Assembly (NCBI RefSeq): GCF_018446385.1
Contig: NC_055986.1
Location: 77,771,659 to 77,835,658 of the forward strand
Reading direction: 5' to 3'
DNA: 64,000 nucleotides
Origin: Zingiber officinale
Taxonomy: Eukaryota; Streptophyta; Magnoliopsida; Zingiberales; Zingiberaceae
Below are positions 10,593-22,515 of this stretch, piece after piece. Numbering within the stretch: the first letter of the stretch is position 1; each line of letters opens with the position of its first letter. The notes under the pieces were generated by a model. The model was not told the origin of the DNA and ran no database searches. It saw only the letters and a list, made by a program, of their open reading frames with translations. A program made the position numbers and the translations under genes.

Positions 10593-12254
10593 ATGTCTCA
10601 GACAGAAGGATTCAGCACTGTACGACCGCCACTCTTCAACGGGGATGATTTTCCGTACTGGAAGAAGCGTATGGAGGTTTACCTCAAAACAAACTTCGAC
10701 CAGTGGATGAGCGTTACGAGACCCTATAAAATTCCAGCGGACAGCTCCGGGAATAACTAGACAGCAGATTTGAAGAAAAAGGCGTCAACAGAAAATAAAG
10801 CGATCAACACTCTACAGTGCGGATTAACAAGAGAAGAACTGAACAGAGTCGGTCCACACAAAAACGCTAAAGAGCTGTGGGACAAATTGATCGAGCTGCA
10901 CGAGGGAACGAGCGACGCCAAGGTAACAAAATGAGACCTGCTTTTAAATAAAATTCTTAATATAAAAATGCAGGAAGGTGAAACGGCGAATCAGCTACAC
11001 GCGAGGATCAAGGACATCCTCAACGGGCTTCATGCTATAGGCCACCAGATGGAAAATAGAGACTTAATAAGGTACACATTAAATGCTTTTCCACGTAATA
11101 GTTTGTGGGCATCAATCGTAGATGCCTACAAAATATCTAAAAATCTTTCTAAGTTAAAATTAGACGAGCTTTTCTGTGAATTAGAATTACATGAACAAAC
11201 TAATGCTGGAGCCGAGAAAGGTATAGTTTTATTTGCTGGTTCCTCCAAAGAAAAGAAGAGCAAGCCTGAATATGAAGAAGATTCCGACCAAGACTCCGAA
11301 GACGAAGAACACTTGGTGAACTTGGTAAGAAAAATGTTCACCAGGAGAAAAAGGAGCTTCAGCAAAAAAGACCTTCAAAAGATCAGTTCTCCCTCAGAAC
11401 AAAAGAACGTGACTTGCTTCGGCTGCAATAAAAAGTGACACTACAAGAACGAATGCCCAAAACTGAAGTTCGACAAACCGAAGCCAACCAAAAAGAAGGC
11501 CCTCAAAGCAACGTGGGACGACTCCTCGGACGAATCGGAGGAAGAAGAGCAGAAATATCAGAGCCACCTCGCACTGATGGCCCGCGAAGCTGAAACAGAA
11601 GACGAGTCGGAAGATGAAGACGGGTCTGAACCCGAAACAAGCTACGAGTCCGTACTCGTTTCCGAAGGCCGAAATGAGGTATATTTTAATTTAAAGAAAT
11701 TTTTTTTTAGAATTATTTCCTGTTTAAATAGTAAATTAATTAAAATAGAAAATGAAAACAAATCACTTCTTGAGGAAAACCAAAACCTCAAGGAACAAAT
11801 CAAAAATTCAAATCCAACTCAAGATCTAACACTTGAGGAGGAGAATTTATCATTAAAAAATGATATTAACAATTTAAAAGAAATGCTAGAAAAATTTACA
11901 ACAAGATCAAAAAATCTTGACTTAATCCTGAACAATCAAAAAGCATGCTATAATAAACCGGACTCGGATACAAGTCGAACTCAAATAAAACTTTTAAGTC
12001 ATTAATAACTCAATACAAATCAACTAATCAAGCTTGGGTTCCAAAAGCGTGTCTGACCACGCAAGTAGGACTTAATCAATATTATATACCTAAAGAAAAA
12101 GTATATTATATAAACTCGATTAAACCAAATAAAAAACCAAAATACAAACCTAAATCGAAAAATTCAAAATTTAAAACTCAACAAAATATAAACTATCACC
12201 AAGTTAATTATAACTATAAAAGAAACAGACACAAACCTAAAACGAAAATTTAAA
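10593..12254 (+). pseudogene. Sirevirus gag with three stops and a frameshift
   Basis: It starts at ATG 10593 (MSQTEGFSTVRPPLFNGDDF). Order: N-terminal PPLFNGDDFPYWKKRM motif, gag core (EGETANQLHARIKDILNGL; DLIRYTLNAFPRNSLWAS; LDELFCELELHEQTN), acidic linker (11260-11310), zinc knuckle CFGCNKK.HYKNEC (11410-11455), a second acidic stretch (11515-11650), and a coiled-coil rich in N, K and E (11740-11960). The C-terminus reads WVPKACLTTQVGLNQYYIP in another frame, then a basic K/N-rich tail to TAA at about 12252. Stops: TAG at 10758 (a Trp is expected), TGA at 10932 (Arg expected in KVTKRDLLLNK), TGA at 11436 (Gly of the knuckle). One frameshift lies near 11990. Confidence 0.85.
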
Positions 12255-12777
12255 TTAAAGGTCAATAATTCAGGGGGAGGCTCCAGAATAGCTGACACCT
12301 CCAAAATTAACTAACCCGGCAGGGTAATTAGGATTAGTTAAAAAGAGACCAAGTTTAACTTGAATCAATAGTTTAACTTGAATCATGGTACTGGTGAAGT
12401 TTTTGGATGATAGTACGTTAGGGAAGCTTGGGTATCGCATGTCTAGAAAGATATGGTTTCGATCTGGTGCATTTGGGCAAGTAGAACTGACCGAAGCTAC
12501 CCTTAAATGAATCCTAACCAGTTAGACCAAGATTTAGTACTAAGCTCCGTGGATAGGACTATTCGGAAAACCTCGAAAGGTTGGTTACTACTAATGACGT
12601 CCATGTGACTCACCAAGCTTAGAAGTTTATCCGAAGATTGCCTATTTGTGGAGACCAAAGTTAAATCTGAATCTAACACAAGTTAAACCAAAACTCCATA
12701 ATTAAAAATCCAATTTCATCTCACAAACTCATAGGATTCCCTGATTGATAATATAGATCGGGTGAGATGAATAAAGC
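12255..12777 (+). other. Spacer between gag and the 33-bp array of S1
   Basis: No ORF. The sequence from about 12600 to 12770 (CATCTCACAAACTCATAGGA, TTCCCTGATTGA, GGGTGAGATG) is also present in element X at 51070-51120, directly before a tandem array there. Confidence 0.6.
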
Positions 12778-14362
12778 TTAAATTTGTTTAATTAAAATTA
12801 ATTTCAAAATTTTAATTTTAAACTTAAAAATTAATTTCAAAATTTTAATTTTAAAATTAAAAATTAATTTCAAAATTTTAATTTTAAACTTAAAAATTAA
12901 TTTCAAAATTTTAATTTTAAACTTAAAAATTAATTTCAAAATTTTATTTTTAAAATTAAAAATTAATTTCAAAATTTTAATTTTTAAACTTAAAAATTAA
13001 TTTCAAAATTTAAATTTAAAACTTAAAAATTAATTTCAAAATTTTAATTTTTAACTTAAAAATTAATTTCAAAATTTTAATTTTAAAACTTAAAAATTAA
13101 TTTAAAAATTTTAATTTTAAACTTAAAAATTAATTTCAAAATTTTAATTTCAAACATAAAAATTAATTTTAAATTTTAATTTTAAACTTAAAAATTAATT
13201 TCAAAATTTTAATTTTAAACTTAAAAATTAATTTCAAATTTTTAATTTTAAAATTAAAAATTAATTTAAAAATTTTAATTTAAACTTAAAAATTAATTTC
13301 AAAATTTTAATTTTAAACTTAAAAATTAATTTCAAAATTTTAAACTTAAAAATTATTTTCAAAATTTTAATTTTAAACTTAAAAATTAATTTCAAAATTT
13401 TAAACTTAAAAATTATTTTCAAAATTTTAATTTCAAACTTAAAAATTAATTTCAAAATTTTAATTTTAAACTTAAAAATTAATTTCAAAATTTTAATTTT
13501 AAACTTAAAAATTAATTTCAAAATTTTAATTTTAAAACTTAAAAATTAATTTCAAAATTTTAATTTTAAACATAAAAATTAATTTCAAAATTTTAATTTT
13601 ATACTGAAAAATTAATTTCAAAATTTTAATTTTAAACTTAAAAATTAATTTCAAACTTAAAAATTAATTTCAAAATTTTAATTTTAAACTTAAAAATAAA
13701 TTTCAAAATTTTAATTTTAAACTTAAAAATTAATTTCAAAATTTTAATTTTAAACTTAAAAATAAATTTCAAACTTTTAAACTTAAAAATTAATTTTAAA
13801 ATTTTAATTTTAAACTTAAAAATTAATTTCAAACTTAAAAATTAATTTCAAAATTTTAATTTTAAACTTAAAAATTAATTTCAAATTTTTAATTTTAAAC
13901 TTAAAAATTAATTTCAAAATTTTAATTTTAAACTTAAAAATTAATTTACAAATTTTAATTTTAAACTTAAAAATTAATTTGAAAATTTTAATTTTAAACT
14001 TAAAAATTAATTTCAAAATTTTAATTTTAAACTTAAAAATTAATTTCAAAATTTAAATTTTAAAATTAAAATTAATTTCAAATTTTTAATTTTAAACTTA
14101 AAAATTAATTTCAAAATTTTAATTTCAAACTTAAAAATTAATTTCAAAATTTTAATTCTAAACTTAAAAATTAATTTCAAAATTTTAATTTCAAACTTAA
14201 AAATTAATTTCAATATTTTAATTTTAAACTTAAAAATTAGTTTCAAAATTTTAATTTCAAACTTAAAAATTAATTTCAAAATTTAAATTTTAAACTTAAA
14301 AATTAATTTCAAAATTTTAATTTCAAACTTAAAAATTAATTTCAAAATTTTAATTTTAAAAT
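12778..14362. repeat. AT-rich minisatellite, 33-bp unit, about 48 copies
   Basis: The unit is about AACTTAAAAATTAATTTCAA followed by AATTTTAATTTTA, 33 bp. Because 33 is a multiple of three, the minus strand stays open over long stretches and would read repeated KLIFKFKIKIL (11 residues). Units with 1-11 base deletions are scattered through it. The array lies between gag and the second ORF of S1. I regard the minus-strand frames as a by-product, not genes. Confidence 0.95.
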
Positions 14363-14368
14363 TTATAG

Positions 14369-14796
14369 GGTCTTAGTCTTAGTCTTTTGCATTTTACCAC
14401 TGACTACTCGGGACGTCGCTGTGATGCGCCCATTCCATTCATTTTTACTCTATGCCCTGAGTCATGGTTAGATATTGACATCAGCCTACATATCTTCTCC
14501 ACCATTATCTACTCGGCTGGATACGTGACTGATAAACGAGTCCACATGCCGTTCTGCCACATTCTGACAGCATATATGTCCTCGTTGCACATTGATGTCA
14601 CTAGAGGAGACATTGCCTATATGACCGAGTTCGATGTTATAGCAGCTAGGAACTTCTCCCTAGCTGGTATCCACGTAGATAGGCATGACGGGACTATGTC
14701 TTGGCGGAGGGGGGCACAGCACCAGCCCGATCTAGACGCACAGGGGGACAAGTTCATGCTTGCACTGTTTCCAGAGGAAGCCGCACCGGCTCCACC
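14369..14796 (+). pseudogene. S1 second ORF, 5' part (plant retroelement accessory domain), split by chromovirus
   Basis: The open frame starts right after the repeat array without an ATG in good position. It reads FTTDYSGRRCDAPIPFIFTL, then WLDIDISLHIFSTIIYSAG, HMPFCHILTAYMSSLHIDV and FSLAGIHVDRHDGTMSW, then an acidic Pro/Ala-rich stretch ending EEAAPAPP. The pattern (conserved start, H-P-F-x-x-I-L-T, then a Pro-rich linker) resembles the 'putative plant transposon protein' domains found beside plant LTR elements, but the match is from memory and loose. It is neither gag nor pol. The chromovirus enters at 14797, and the frame resumes in phase at 25539. Confidence 0.6.
14792..14796. other. 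Target-site duplication CCACC (left), chromovirus
   Basis: CCACC directly before the lower LTR, repeated at 25534-25538. Confidence 0.9.
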
Positions 14797-17700
14797 TGTC
14801 ACGCCCCAGGTAGTCCCTGTCCGAAGAAATTTCGGCAGCATCTCCCCTGTACGGGTGACAATATGAATCCAGAATACATATATCTATACCTCGACCACAC
14901 ACGGCCGGAACAATACAATACAAATAAGAAACAAACCACGCAGTTTATATCAACATTCCACACAATTCAATATAAAATCAATCCACGCAGTTTAATAAGG
15001 AAAGACGATATAGAATCTCGAAGATATATGTAAACAGCCTACTCCACTACAACGAAGAAAACCAATCCACGAAGTAATGAAAATACAACCGCAGCGGAAA
15101 ACAAAAGTAGCAAACCCGAATGTTCAATGTAAAGTCCACAATACAAAACCCACATCACAAGTATATAAGATGCAAAAACAAAACATATCCCGACAACAGG
15201 CAAATCCTCGCGATAAAGGGGCTAGCGACTGGAATCTCTCCTGACGGCCTCAACCTGAAAAATAGTAACAACGGGGTGAGTTCAAGAACTCAGCAGGTAA
15301 ACCAATAGACATGTACAACAATATATATCCACCAGTAAAAACCTAAGGTACAGTCTCTTAAACCATAGGATCGATAGTACAGTTCTCTAACTATACAACC
15401 TACAGTACAGTTTCCTAACAGTACAACCTACGGTACAGTCTCCTAACAGTATAACAGATATGCATAGCTGAAATAAACTGTAATAACCAGCAATAGGCAT
15501 AAAGTACAGTCTATAGCAAGAAAAATAAGAAAATGCATAACTGAAATAAACTGTACTCACCTGCGAGGCTTGTGCAACTGACTGTGAACATACACAGATA
15601 AAAATAGTCAGAGCAAAAGCATATAACCTGTATGCATGTCAATCATATGCAATCACCAAAATGCATCAATCATAAATAATGCAATCTGTGCATATGATGC
15701 AAATGACATGTCCTGGTCACCCCTACTGCCATGCTCAGCCGTCTCACACACAATGGTGAGACCGAGTGGGTAGGGCTGTGAGAACCGTGCACTCTGCCGT
15801 CACTACCCCTGATGAGTGACCGAGTGGACGGGATGCTGTCGGAGTACACCTATCCTCCTGCCTCAAACATAGTGAGGGAGCGTAACGCTCTCATCTCCCG
15901 GTACGCAATGACGGGGAGGGACCCCGGTGTGCTACCACGCTCCTGTCACGCTACCCATGAGCGTCCTAGCGGAGCACTACCGGGCAATCTACCCTACACA
16001 CCCTGAGTGCTGTGCCACTACCCATGCAGTGAACACGTTGTGTGCGGGTCCATGTAGCCGGCCGACGAGCTCAACAATAATGGAGTCGTCAATCGCCCAG
16101 CATGCAATCATGCAATATGGTGCATGCGGCTACAGTATGTCATACCTGAACATAGCCTCCTCCATATATGTGTGTGCCCAAAAGGTAAACGCATATATAT
16201 AACCATGATATAAACATCATAAATCCAAAGACATCACATATAACAATGATGTAAGTATCATGAATCCAAGAGCATGTATCACACATGTAAAGCAACTAAT
16301 CCAGTAGAGTAAAGCACTATAGATATGCATCTCTATGAACATATATACACATGGCAAGAGATAAAATATCCAATCCTGAAGTAAAGCAACTAGCAGATGA
16401 AGCATGTGATAGGTATCAACTAGCTAAGACCAGGGAAGAAATAATCTACTATCTACCACTAGTAAATATATATAAGCTACACATATCATAAGACATTATC
16501 AAAAGATAAGTCAAAGGGTACCCGCCTCAAATAGAAGGTACAATCCCAAATCCGTAGTCAACGTCGAGACGCCTGTCTCGAATCAGAATCCTGTGTCAAA
16601 CAACATATATATTTTATTTAGCTAAATCCAAATAAAATAGCTAAATAAAATTCCCAAAACTAAATTAGGGCAAAACCCTAATCACCACAATCACAACTTA
16701 CCAATTTAAATCTAATGGTCGATTAGGGTTAGTTACCTAATCCCTAATCACCAATTAGATTATAAATCCAACGGTTGACTAGGGTTAATTACCCTAACCC
16801 TAACCATTCCATTAGATTTATTCTACACAATTAAATCTACACAATTTAACAACTAAATCAAATCTAATACAACAAGTATCAACTACCTCTCCACGTACCT
16901 CAATTCAACCACTGGAATACCAAGTAATCTGCTGGAAAACAAAGTGATCTGACCAGACAAGATCCTCAATTAACAGCCACTATTGATGCTGGTTGAAGTG
17001 CTCACTGATCGGATCAAGAACTCAAGCAAGCACATGACTGATCAAGCCCACCTTCTAGCTGCTGCCCAACAACTCAAGAACACCTCCTCAAGACCTCCCT
17101 GGAATTCCTCCTCACTAGATTCAATCGGATCACAACAACACCATAACAGAGCACTAAACCGTGAATCAACAAGAATCCAACAATGAATCAAGAGGAAAGA
17201 AGGGTTTCGGTTGCTTACCCTCGAAGACCTAATTGCTCTTCCACACCGGCGATCGGATGGCACGGCTCCATGTAGTGGTGTCGATCGAGGAGTCGCAAAC
17301 CGTGCTAGGGCACAGATCGAGGGAAAAAAATCCAGAGAAGAGGAATCAAAGCTAGCTCCTCACCTCTGTGCTCCGAGCTCCGATCTGCACCGGCGACGAA
17401 CTTAGGGCGCGGTTCGTCGGATCGGGGAAGAAAAGATCAACAGAATCAGGAGGAAAACTCAGACAAGACTTAAGAAGAGGAGATCAGGATGATCCGGCCT
17501 TCTTGCTCGATCTTTGGCAAGCCCCGGCGGCGAACATCTCCGGCGATGACGAGTCGTCAGCGAGAATGAGTGAGAAGAGAGAAAGAGGGGAAGAATGGAG
17601 GTTGGCGTCGAGCAGAGGAGAGATCGGGGAAATAGGTTCGGGATCGGCGATGGGTTTGGGGAAGAAAATAAGGGAAAGGAAAAAGAATTTATATAAATAA

Positions 17701-17876
17701 CATTTCCTCTCTTAAACGGGTATCCCAAATAGGCCTTATTTTAACCCGAAATTGATCCCCTCAACACCCTCCGTACGAGCTCCGAAATTTTCCCAGAAAA
17801 TTTCTAAAAATTCCGGAAAAATTCTATAAGGCTATTTCCAAATAACTCTATTAATTAAATTTTCCGAGATCTCACA
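14797..17876 (-). repeat. 3' LTR of chromovirus
   Basis: On the plus strand it runs TGTCACGCCCC to GAGATCTCACA (minus: TGTGAGATCTC to GGGGCGTGACA), 3,080 bp. It differs from the 5' LTR mainly by small indels, for example near 15310 and 15440, so is 62 bp longer. Confidence 0.95.
17686..17699 (-). promoter_or_regulatory. Putative TATA box of chromovirus 3' LTR
   Basis: The plus strand reads GAATTTATATAAATAACATT. On the minus strand this gives TTATTTATATAAATTC about 180 bp inside the LTR start. The same sequence is at about 25343-25356 in the 5' LTR. It is recognised by composition and position only. Confidence 0.4.
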
Positions 17877-17888
17877 TCCTCCCCTACT
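17877..17888 (-). other. Polypurine tract of chromovirus
   Basis: Minus strand AGTAGGGGAGGA directly before the 3' LTR start TGTGAG. Confidence 0.8.
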
Positions 17889-17986
17889 AATAAAAATTTG
17901 GTCCCCAAATTTCACTATAACCAATAGCAAACACTAGAATATGACCATACGATATAAATGCTGAAAGAAACTCTAACCCACATATC

Positions 17987-18325
17987 TCAAGTAAAAAGAT
18001 GAGGGTATCGAGCTCGAATCGTATCCTCCAACTCCCACGTAGCCTCCTCGTCAGAATGATGCTGCCATCCGACTTTAACCAGCCGGACAGTCTTGTTCCG
18101 CAATTGACGCTCTCTATGATCCAGAATCCGCACCGGAACCTCCTCGTAAGTAACATCAGGCTGAATAGGAACAGATATATCTAACAGCACATGTGCCGAA
18201 TCGGATACGTATCTCCTCAACATAGATACATGGAATACATCATGAATGCCGGCTAGAGATGGTGGTAGCGCCAGACGATAAACTACTGCTCCAATACTCT
18301 CCAAGATCTCGAATGGCCCAATATA
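17987..18325 (-). pseudogene. Chromovirus integrase tail and chromodomain
   Basis: After the stop at 18326 the frame continues YIGPFEILESIGAVVYRLAL and HDVFHVSMLRRYV, the typical integrase C-terminal (GPY/F-like) end. A chromodomain follows: ILDHRERQLRNKTVRLVKV, W..H....ATWE, ending RYPHLFT before the stop. The aromatic cage is only partly canonical, as in plant chromoviruses. This domain is thought to steer integration to marked chromatin. The segment is separated from the integrase core only by the TGA at 18326-18328, where the family has Arg (LAPRYIGPFEI). Confidence 0.85.
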
Positions 18326-19328
18326 TCAGGGAGCTAGCTTATCTCGGAGACCAAATCTCTTCACCCCTTTTGTGGGTGAAACTCTAAGAAATACATGATC
18401 ACCAATGGAGAACTCCAGGGGTCTCCGTCTCTGATCAGCATAACTCTTCTTACGGTCCTGAGCCTCTGACATCCTTCGTCTGATAGTGCGAACTAACTCT
18501 GCATCCTGCTGTGCTCTTTGAGGTCCTACCAACTGGGCCTCCCTAACCTCTTCCCAGAGGATGGGTGTCCGACAAGGCCTACCATACAACGCCTCAAACG
18601 GTGCCATCTGGATAGCCGAATGATAGCTGTTGTTGTAGGCGAACTCCACCAAGGGCAGGTGGTCCTCCCAACTGCCTCCGAAGTCCATGACACAAGACCT
18701 CAGCAAGTCCTCCAATGTCTGAATAGTCCGCTCTGACTGCCCATCTGTCTGCGGATGGAATGCCGTACTGAAACGAAGCTGTGTGCCCAAGGCCTGCTGC
18801 AGACTCTGCCAGAATCGGGACGTGAACCGTGGGTCTCTATCAGATATAATGCTCAACGGAACTCCATGCAATCTGATAATCTCTCGACAATATAACTCTG
18901 CTAATCGATCCAGAGAATCAGTCTTCCGGATCGCTAAAAAGTGTGCCGATTTGGTTAATCGATCAACGATTACCCAAATCGCATCATGGCCTCGTCGAGT
19001 CCTAGGCAGTCCTACCACAAAATCCATAGTAATATGCTCCCACTTCCACTCTGGAATAGGGATCCTCTGAAGTAAACCAGCAGGTCTCTGGTGCTTAGCC
19101 TTCACCTGCTGACAGATAAGACATCTAGCAACAAACTCTGCGATGTCCTTCTTCATACCGTTCCACCAATAGGAACGCCTCAAATCCCGGTACATACGGG
19201 TCCCACCTGGGTGGATAGAAAATCTAGAACGATGAGCCTCCTGAAGTAACTCCTCCATGACCGGGTGAGACTGAGGTACACATAATCTGCCTCGGAAATA
19301 AACAATCCCCTCGTCGTCTCGTGTAAAC
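18326..19328 (-). pseudogene. Chromovirus integrase core
   Basis: Starting just after the TGA at 19329 the frame has a linker ending in SHPVMEELLQEAH, the zinc-binding HHCC module (H..SRFSIHPG and CLICQQVK), then the catalytic D,D-35-E core: D in HITMDFVVGLP, D in LSIISDRDPRFTSRFW, and E in HPQTDGQSERTIQTLEDLL. It continues through EFAYNNSYHSAI and PFEALYGRPCRTP to the GDHVFLRVSPTKG region, ending at the TGA at 18326. All catalytic residues are present, so damage to this domain is limited to the flanking stops. It would join element cDNA to chromosomal DNA in the nucleus. Confidence 0.92.
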
Positions 19329-20009
19329 TCAGTCTGCTGTCCGGAAGCGGGCCTCTCGAATCCTCATCACGATCGACGACTGAGCAACCATGGTAACAAG
19401 AATACCCTGCTCTGTCCGTCCCTGCTCCTCAAGGCCCAACTCGGCGAATCCCTGAATCAAGTCTGTGACTGTAACTCGATGACAAGCTAAAGTCCCTCTG
19501 GACTTCCTGCTCAGTGCATCAGCAACCTCATTAGCTTTACCCGGATGGTAGCTAATAGTACAATCATAATCCTTCAGGAACTCCATCCATCTCCTCTGTC
19601 GGAGATTGAGTTCCTTCTGGGTGAAAATATATTTGAGACTCTGATGATTAGTAAGAATCTCAAAAGTAATACCATAAAGATGATGTCGCCAAATCTTCAA
19701 AGCAAAGATAATAGCGGCTAGCTCTAAGTCATGTACTGGGTAGTTCTTCTCATGCTCCTTCAACTGACGAGAAGCATAAGAGACTACCCTACCGTGCTGC
19801 ATCAATACAGCGCCCAAGCCCTGAAGAGATGCGTCTGTATAAAGTATGAATCCGTCATCACCAGAAGGTAAAACCAAGACTGGTGCTGATACTAATCTCC
19901 GCTTCAGCTCCTGGAAGCTTGTCTCGCAAGCCTCTGACCACGTGAACTTCACGCCTTTCCTAGTCAGACGTGTCAATGGCATAGCAATACTGGAGAAACC
20001 CTCTACGAA
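19329..20009 (-). pseudogene. Chromovirus RNase H domain
   Basis: The frame after the TGA at 20010 reads [19 protein letters not shown], then the RT connection ([15 protein letters not shown]). RNase H follows with [17 protein letters not shown] (first catalytic Asp), [20 protein letters not shown] (Glu), and [20 protein letters not shown], where the usual TDH is TNH, so a catalytic Asp appears mutated to Asn (GAT to AAT type change). It ends in [15 protein letters not shown] and a linker, then TGA at 19329-19331. It degrades RNA of the RNA-DNA hybrid during reverse transcription. Confidence 0.9.
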
Positions 20010-20640
20010 TCATCTGTAATATCCAGCCAGTCCCAAGAAACTGCGGATCTCCTGGACTGACTTCGGTTGCTCCCAGCTAGTAATAGCCTCGATCTTCTGT
20101 GGATCTACTGAAATACCTCGGCTAGACACCACATGTCCTAGAAAACCAACTGAGGATAGCCAAAATGCACATTTGCTGAACTTCGCATACAGATGATGTC
20201 GTCGAAGAGTCTCTAAGACTATGCGAAGGTGCTGCGCATGTTCCTCCTCGGAACGTGAATAGATCAATATGTCATCAATAAACACAATCACAAACTGATC
20301 TAAATACTCCAAAAAGATACGGTTCATCAAATCCATAAATACTGCAGGAGCATTGGTAAGCCCAAATGGCATTACCAAAAACTCATAATGTCCGTATCTG
20401 GTGCGGAATGCTGTCTTCTGAATATCAGAATCTCTAACTCTCAGCTGATGATATCCAGACCGCAGATCAATCTTAGAATACATTGATGTATCTCTGAGCT
20501 GATCAAATAAATCCTCAATCCGGGGCAAGGGGTACTTATTTCTGATAGTCACTGCATTCAGCTGCCTATAATCGATGCACAACCTCAGAGTATCATCCTT
20601 CTTCTTGACGAATAGTACTGGAGAATACTAAGGCCGAATA
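20010..20640 (-). pseudogene. Chromovirus reverse transcriptase, N-terminus deleted
   Basis: The readable frame starts around 20640 at [20 protein letters not shown] and covers [48 protein letters not shown], the catalytic FIDDILIYS and [10 protein letters not shown]. It ends [10 protein letters not shown] at a TGA (20010-20012) where the family has a second Arg (YYRRFVEGFS). Only ~100 bp separate this from the gag tail. The protease and first RT motifs (normally several hundred bp) are therefore missing through an internal deletion. The DD catalytic pair is intact. Confidence 0.92.
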
Positions 20641-22262
20641 CCGTGGGGATCTCCACAAGGACACCGGGATGCTCCTGCCCGTGCATGCCATATGCGGCTA
20701 CTACAGGGGGAGCTGTCCTCTGCTGACGATGCGAAGATTGGGCTTTCAGCCCACCTCGCTGAGTCCCGGACTGACCAAACTGTCCTCTCGGACAGAAACT
20801 CCGGAAGCTACATGCTGAGCCTTCAGCGAACAGTCTCGGCTCAAGTGCCCAGGTAGTTTACAATAATAGCAACCTGACTGTCCCAGGGTGCATGCAGAGG
20901 TGATGTGATCTCGGGATCCACATCGGGTGCAGTGAGTCACCGGTGGACAGTTTCTGGTTTTGCTGAGAAGACCAGGAATGTCCTGATGAAGATCGTCCTG
21001 ACTTCTGGGGTCGGCCAGATGCCCAGAAGTACCCTGACCCGTCTGAGTGCAACTGCTCTGCTGCTGTCCCGTAGTCTGTGGCTGCTGGCTCTGTCCGGAA
21101 GTCCGATCAGTCTACTTCCTCTTCTTATCTGCATTCACTCTCCGATGAGTAGACTCAATCATGAGAGCTCTATCCAATGTCTCAGTGTATGATGAAGTAC
21201 TAAAACCAGAAATCTTCAGCTGAAGATGCCCGTCCAGTCCCTGTACAAACTGAAGCATACGAGATCTGTCATCGGCAACTAACTCAGGATAGAATCTGGC
21301 CAACCGATTAAATTCGGCATTATACTCCATCACTGAGCGATTATTCTATCGAAGACTCAGGAAATCCTGCCGACGTGTCATCTGATACGCCGAGGGAAAA
21401 ATACTGACTCTCGAATGCCTCCCTAAATCTCGTCCAGGTAATATACTGCTCGCCTATAATCGAGCGCTACGTGTCCCACCAGATCTCTGCCCCGTCTCGT
21501 AAGTGGTAAGTAGTCAGCTCAGCTTTCTCCCACTTGGAGCAGCCATGCAAAAGAATGTCTGCTCTATAGACTCTATCCAAGATTGAGCTACGCTCGGATC
21601 AGTCTCCCCGCGAAATAGCATAAATCGATCTTTTCACCAACTCCGCTAAGGCTGGGATCCGTGCTAGTGCCGCAACCATATCCGTAGATATCGCTACGGA
21701 ACTAGACAGAACCACCGGAGCTGATCCTATGGGTGGTATTACTGGATAAGTCGGAGGAGGTACTACTGGTGTTGCCGCATAACCGAGGTGGGTACTGCTG
21801 GTGGAACTACAGGGTAAACATAAGTACTAAAAGTATGGTGGTAAACATAAGTACTAAAAGTACGATGGGTAGTACCAGGTAAGAAGTAACTGGTACTACC
21901 AGTGTGGGTGCCTAGTATATAGTAACCGACACAGGTATCTGTAGTAATACCGAGTACGCAGTAACAGGCATGGCTAGAGAGGGTGCCGAGTATACCGCGA
22001 GTACTACTGATGGGGGAGGTGTCTGATATGCCGACGGTGGTACCACTGGTGGTACAGTCGAGGTAGATACCTCCGAAGTCGGAACCATCGGGGTCTTATA
22101 ATCCGACGTGCCTATAATATCCTGACGAGTCTGTCCCTGACGGACAGGCTCAGCCCTAGCAGACCTCTCTGAAGACTCTGTCTCAGGAGAATCTATCGGC
22201 CTCTTACGTGGTCGTCCACGTCTCGGTACCGGAACACGCGTAGGTGTCATATCTGTAAACAA
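20641..22262 (-). pseudogene. Chromovirus gag, frameshifted
   Basis: ATG at 22262 opens MTPTRVPVPRRGRPRKRPID and runs as a Pro/Thr/Val-rich N-terminus to a stop at 21912. The middle is frameshifted and carries a 28-bp tandem duplication (21812-21867). The gag core is readable at 21112-21333 (NAEFNRLARFYPELVADDRS, MLQFVQGLDGHLQLKIS) after a TAG that replaces a Gln-like codon near 21344. Two zinc knuckles, CTRCGSRDHITSAC and CYYCKLPGHLSRDC, both CX2CX4HX4C, lie at 20830-20935. A serine/glutamine-rich tail then runs to the deletion junction near 20640. Two knuckles in tandem are less common than one. Confidence 0.8.
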
Positions 22263-22496
22263 AATATTACCCAGATATCACTACAGGTATAAAAACTATA
22301 AAGTTACCTAGTTTACCTATTTGCCGTCTAGAGATATCCTGTCGCTGCTTAGCCCCAAATAGAACCTCGTCAAAATAGCTCGGAATTCCGAAACGAGTAA
22401 GTTGATGAAAATCCGTACAATCCGAAAATATCGAGAAAGGCTCACGAAAGTAAGCATCGTAAATCCGAACCCGACAAGTAGGTATCGCAAAACTTT

Positions 22497-22508
22497 GCTC
22501 TGATACCA
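22497..22508 (-). other. Primer binding site (initiator tRNA-Met), chromovirus
   Basis: Minus strand TGGTATCAGAGC, seven bases after the 5' LTR end at 22516. Confidence 0.85.
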
Positions 22509-22515
22509 AATAAAT

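Noticed and set aside
12778..14279. Several minus-strand frames of repeated KLIFKFKIKIL, resembling cationic amphipathic peptides
   Set aside because: They are the translation of a 33-bp AT-rich repeat without start context, promoter or codon bias. Frame openness follows from the period being a multiple of three.
12778..14362. CRISPR-like regular repeat
   Set aside because: Units are directly adjacent without unique spacers, and this is a plant genome inside a retrotransposon.
14732..14923. Minus-strand frames across the chromovirus LTR border (also 22442-22642)
   Set aside because: Same short LTR-derived frame in both LTRs, no motif, shadow of non-coding LTR sequence.
16788..16806. Telomere-like CCCTAACCCTAACC (also near 24450)
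   Set aside because: Only two units, present at the same place in both LTRs of the chromovirus and surrounded by other TAGGG/CCCTA phrases. It is LTR sequence, not a telomeric insertion.
17042..17728. Open frames in the chromovirus LTRs (both strands, repeated at 24700-25385)
   Set aside because: Present identically in both LTRs, on both strands, GC-rich low complexity, no known domain.
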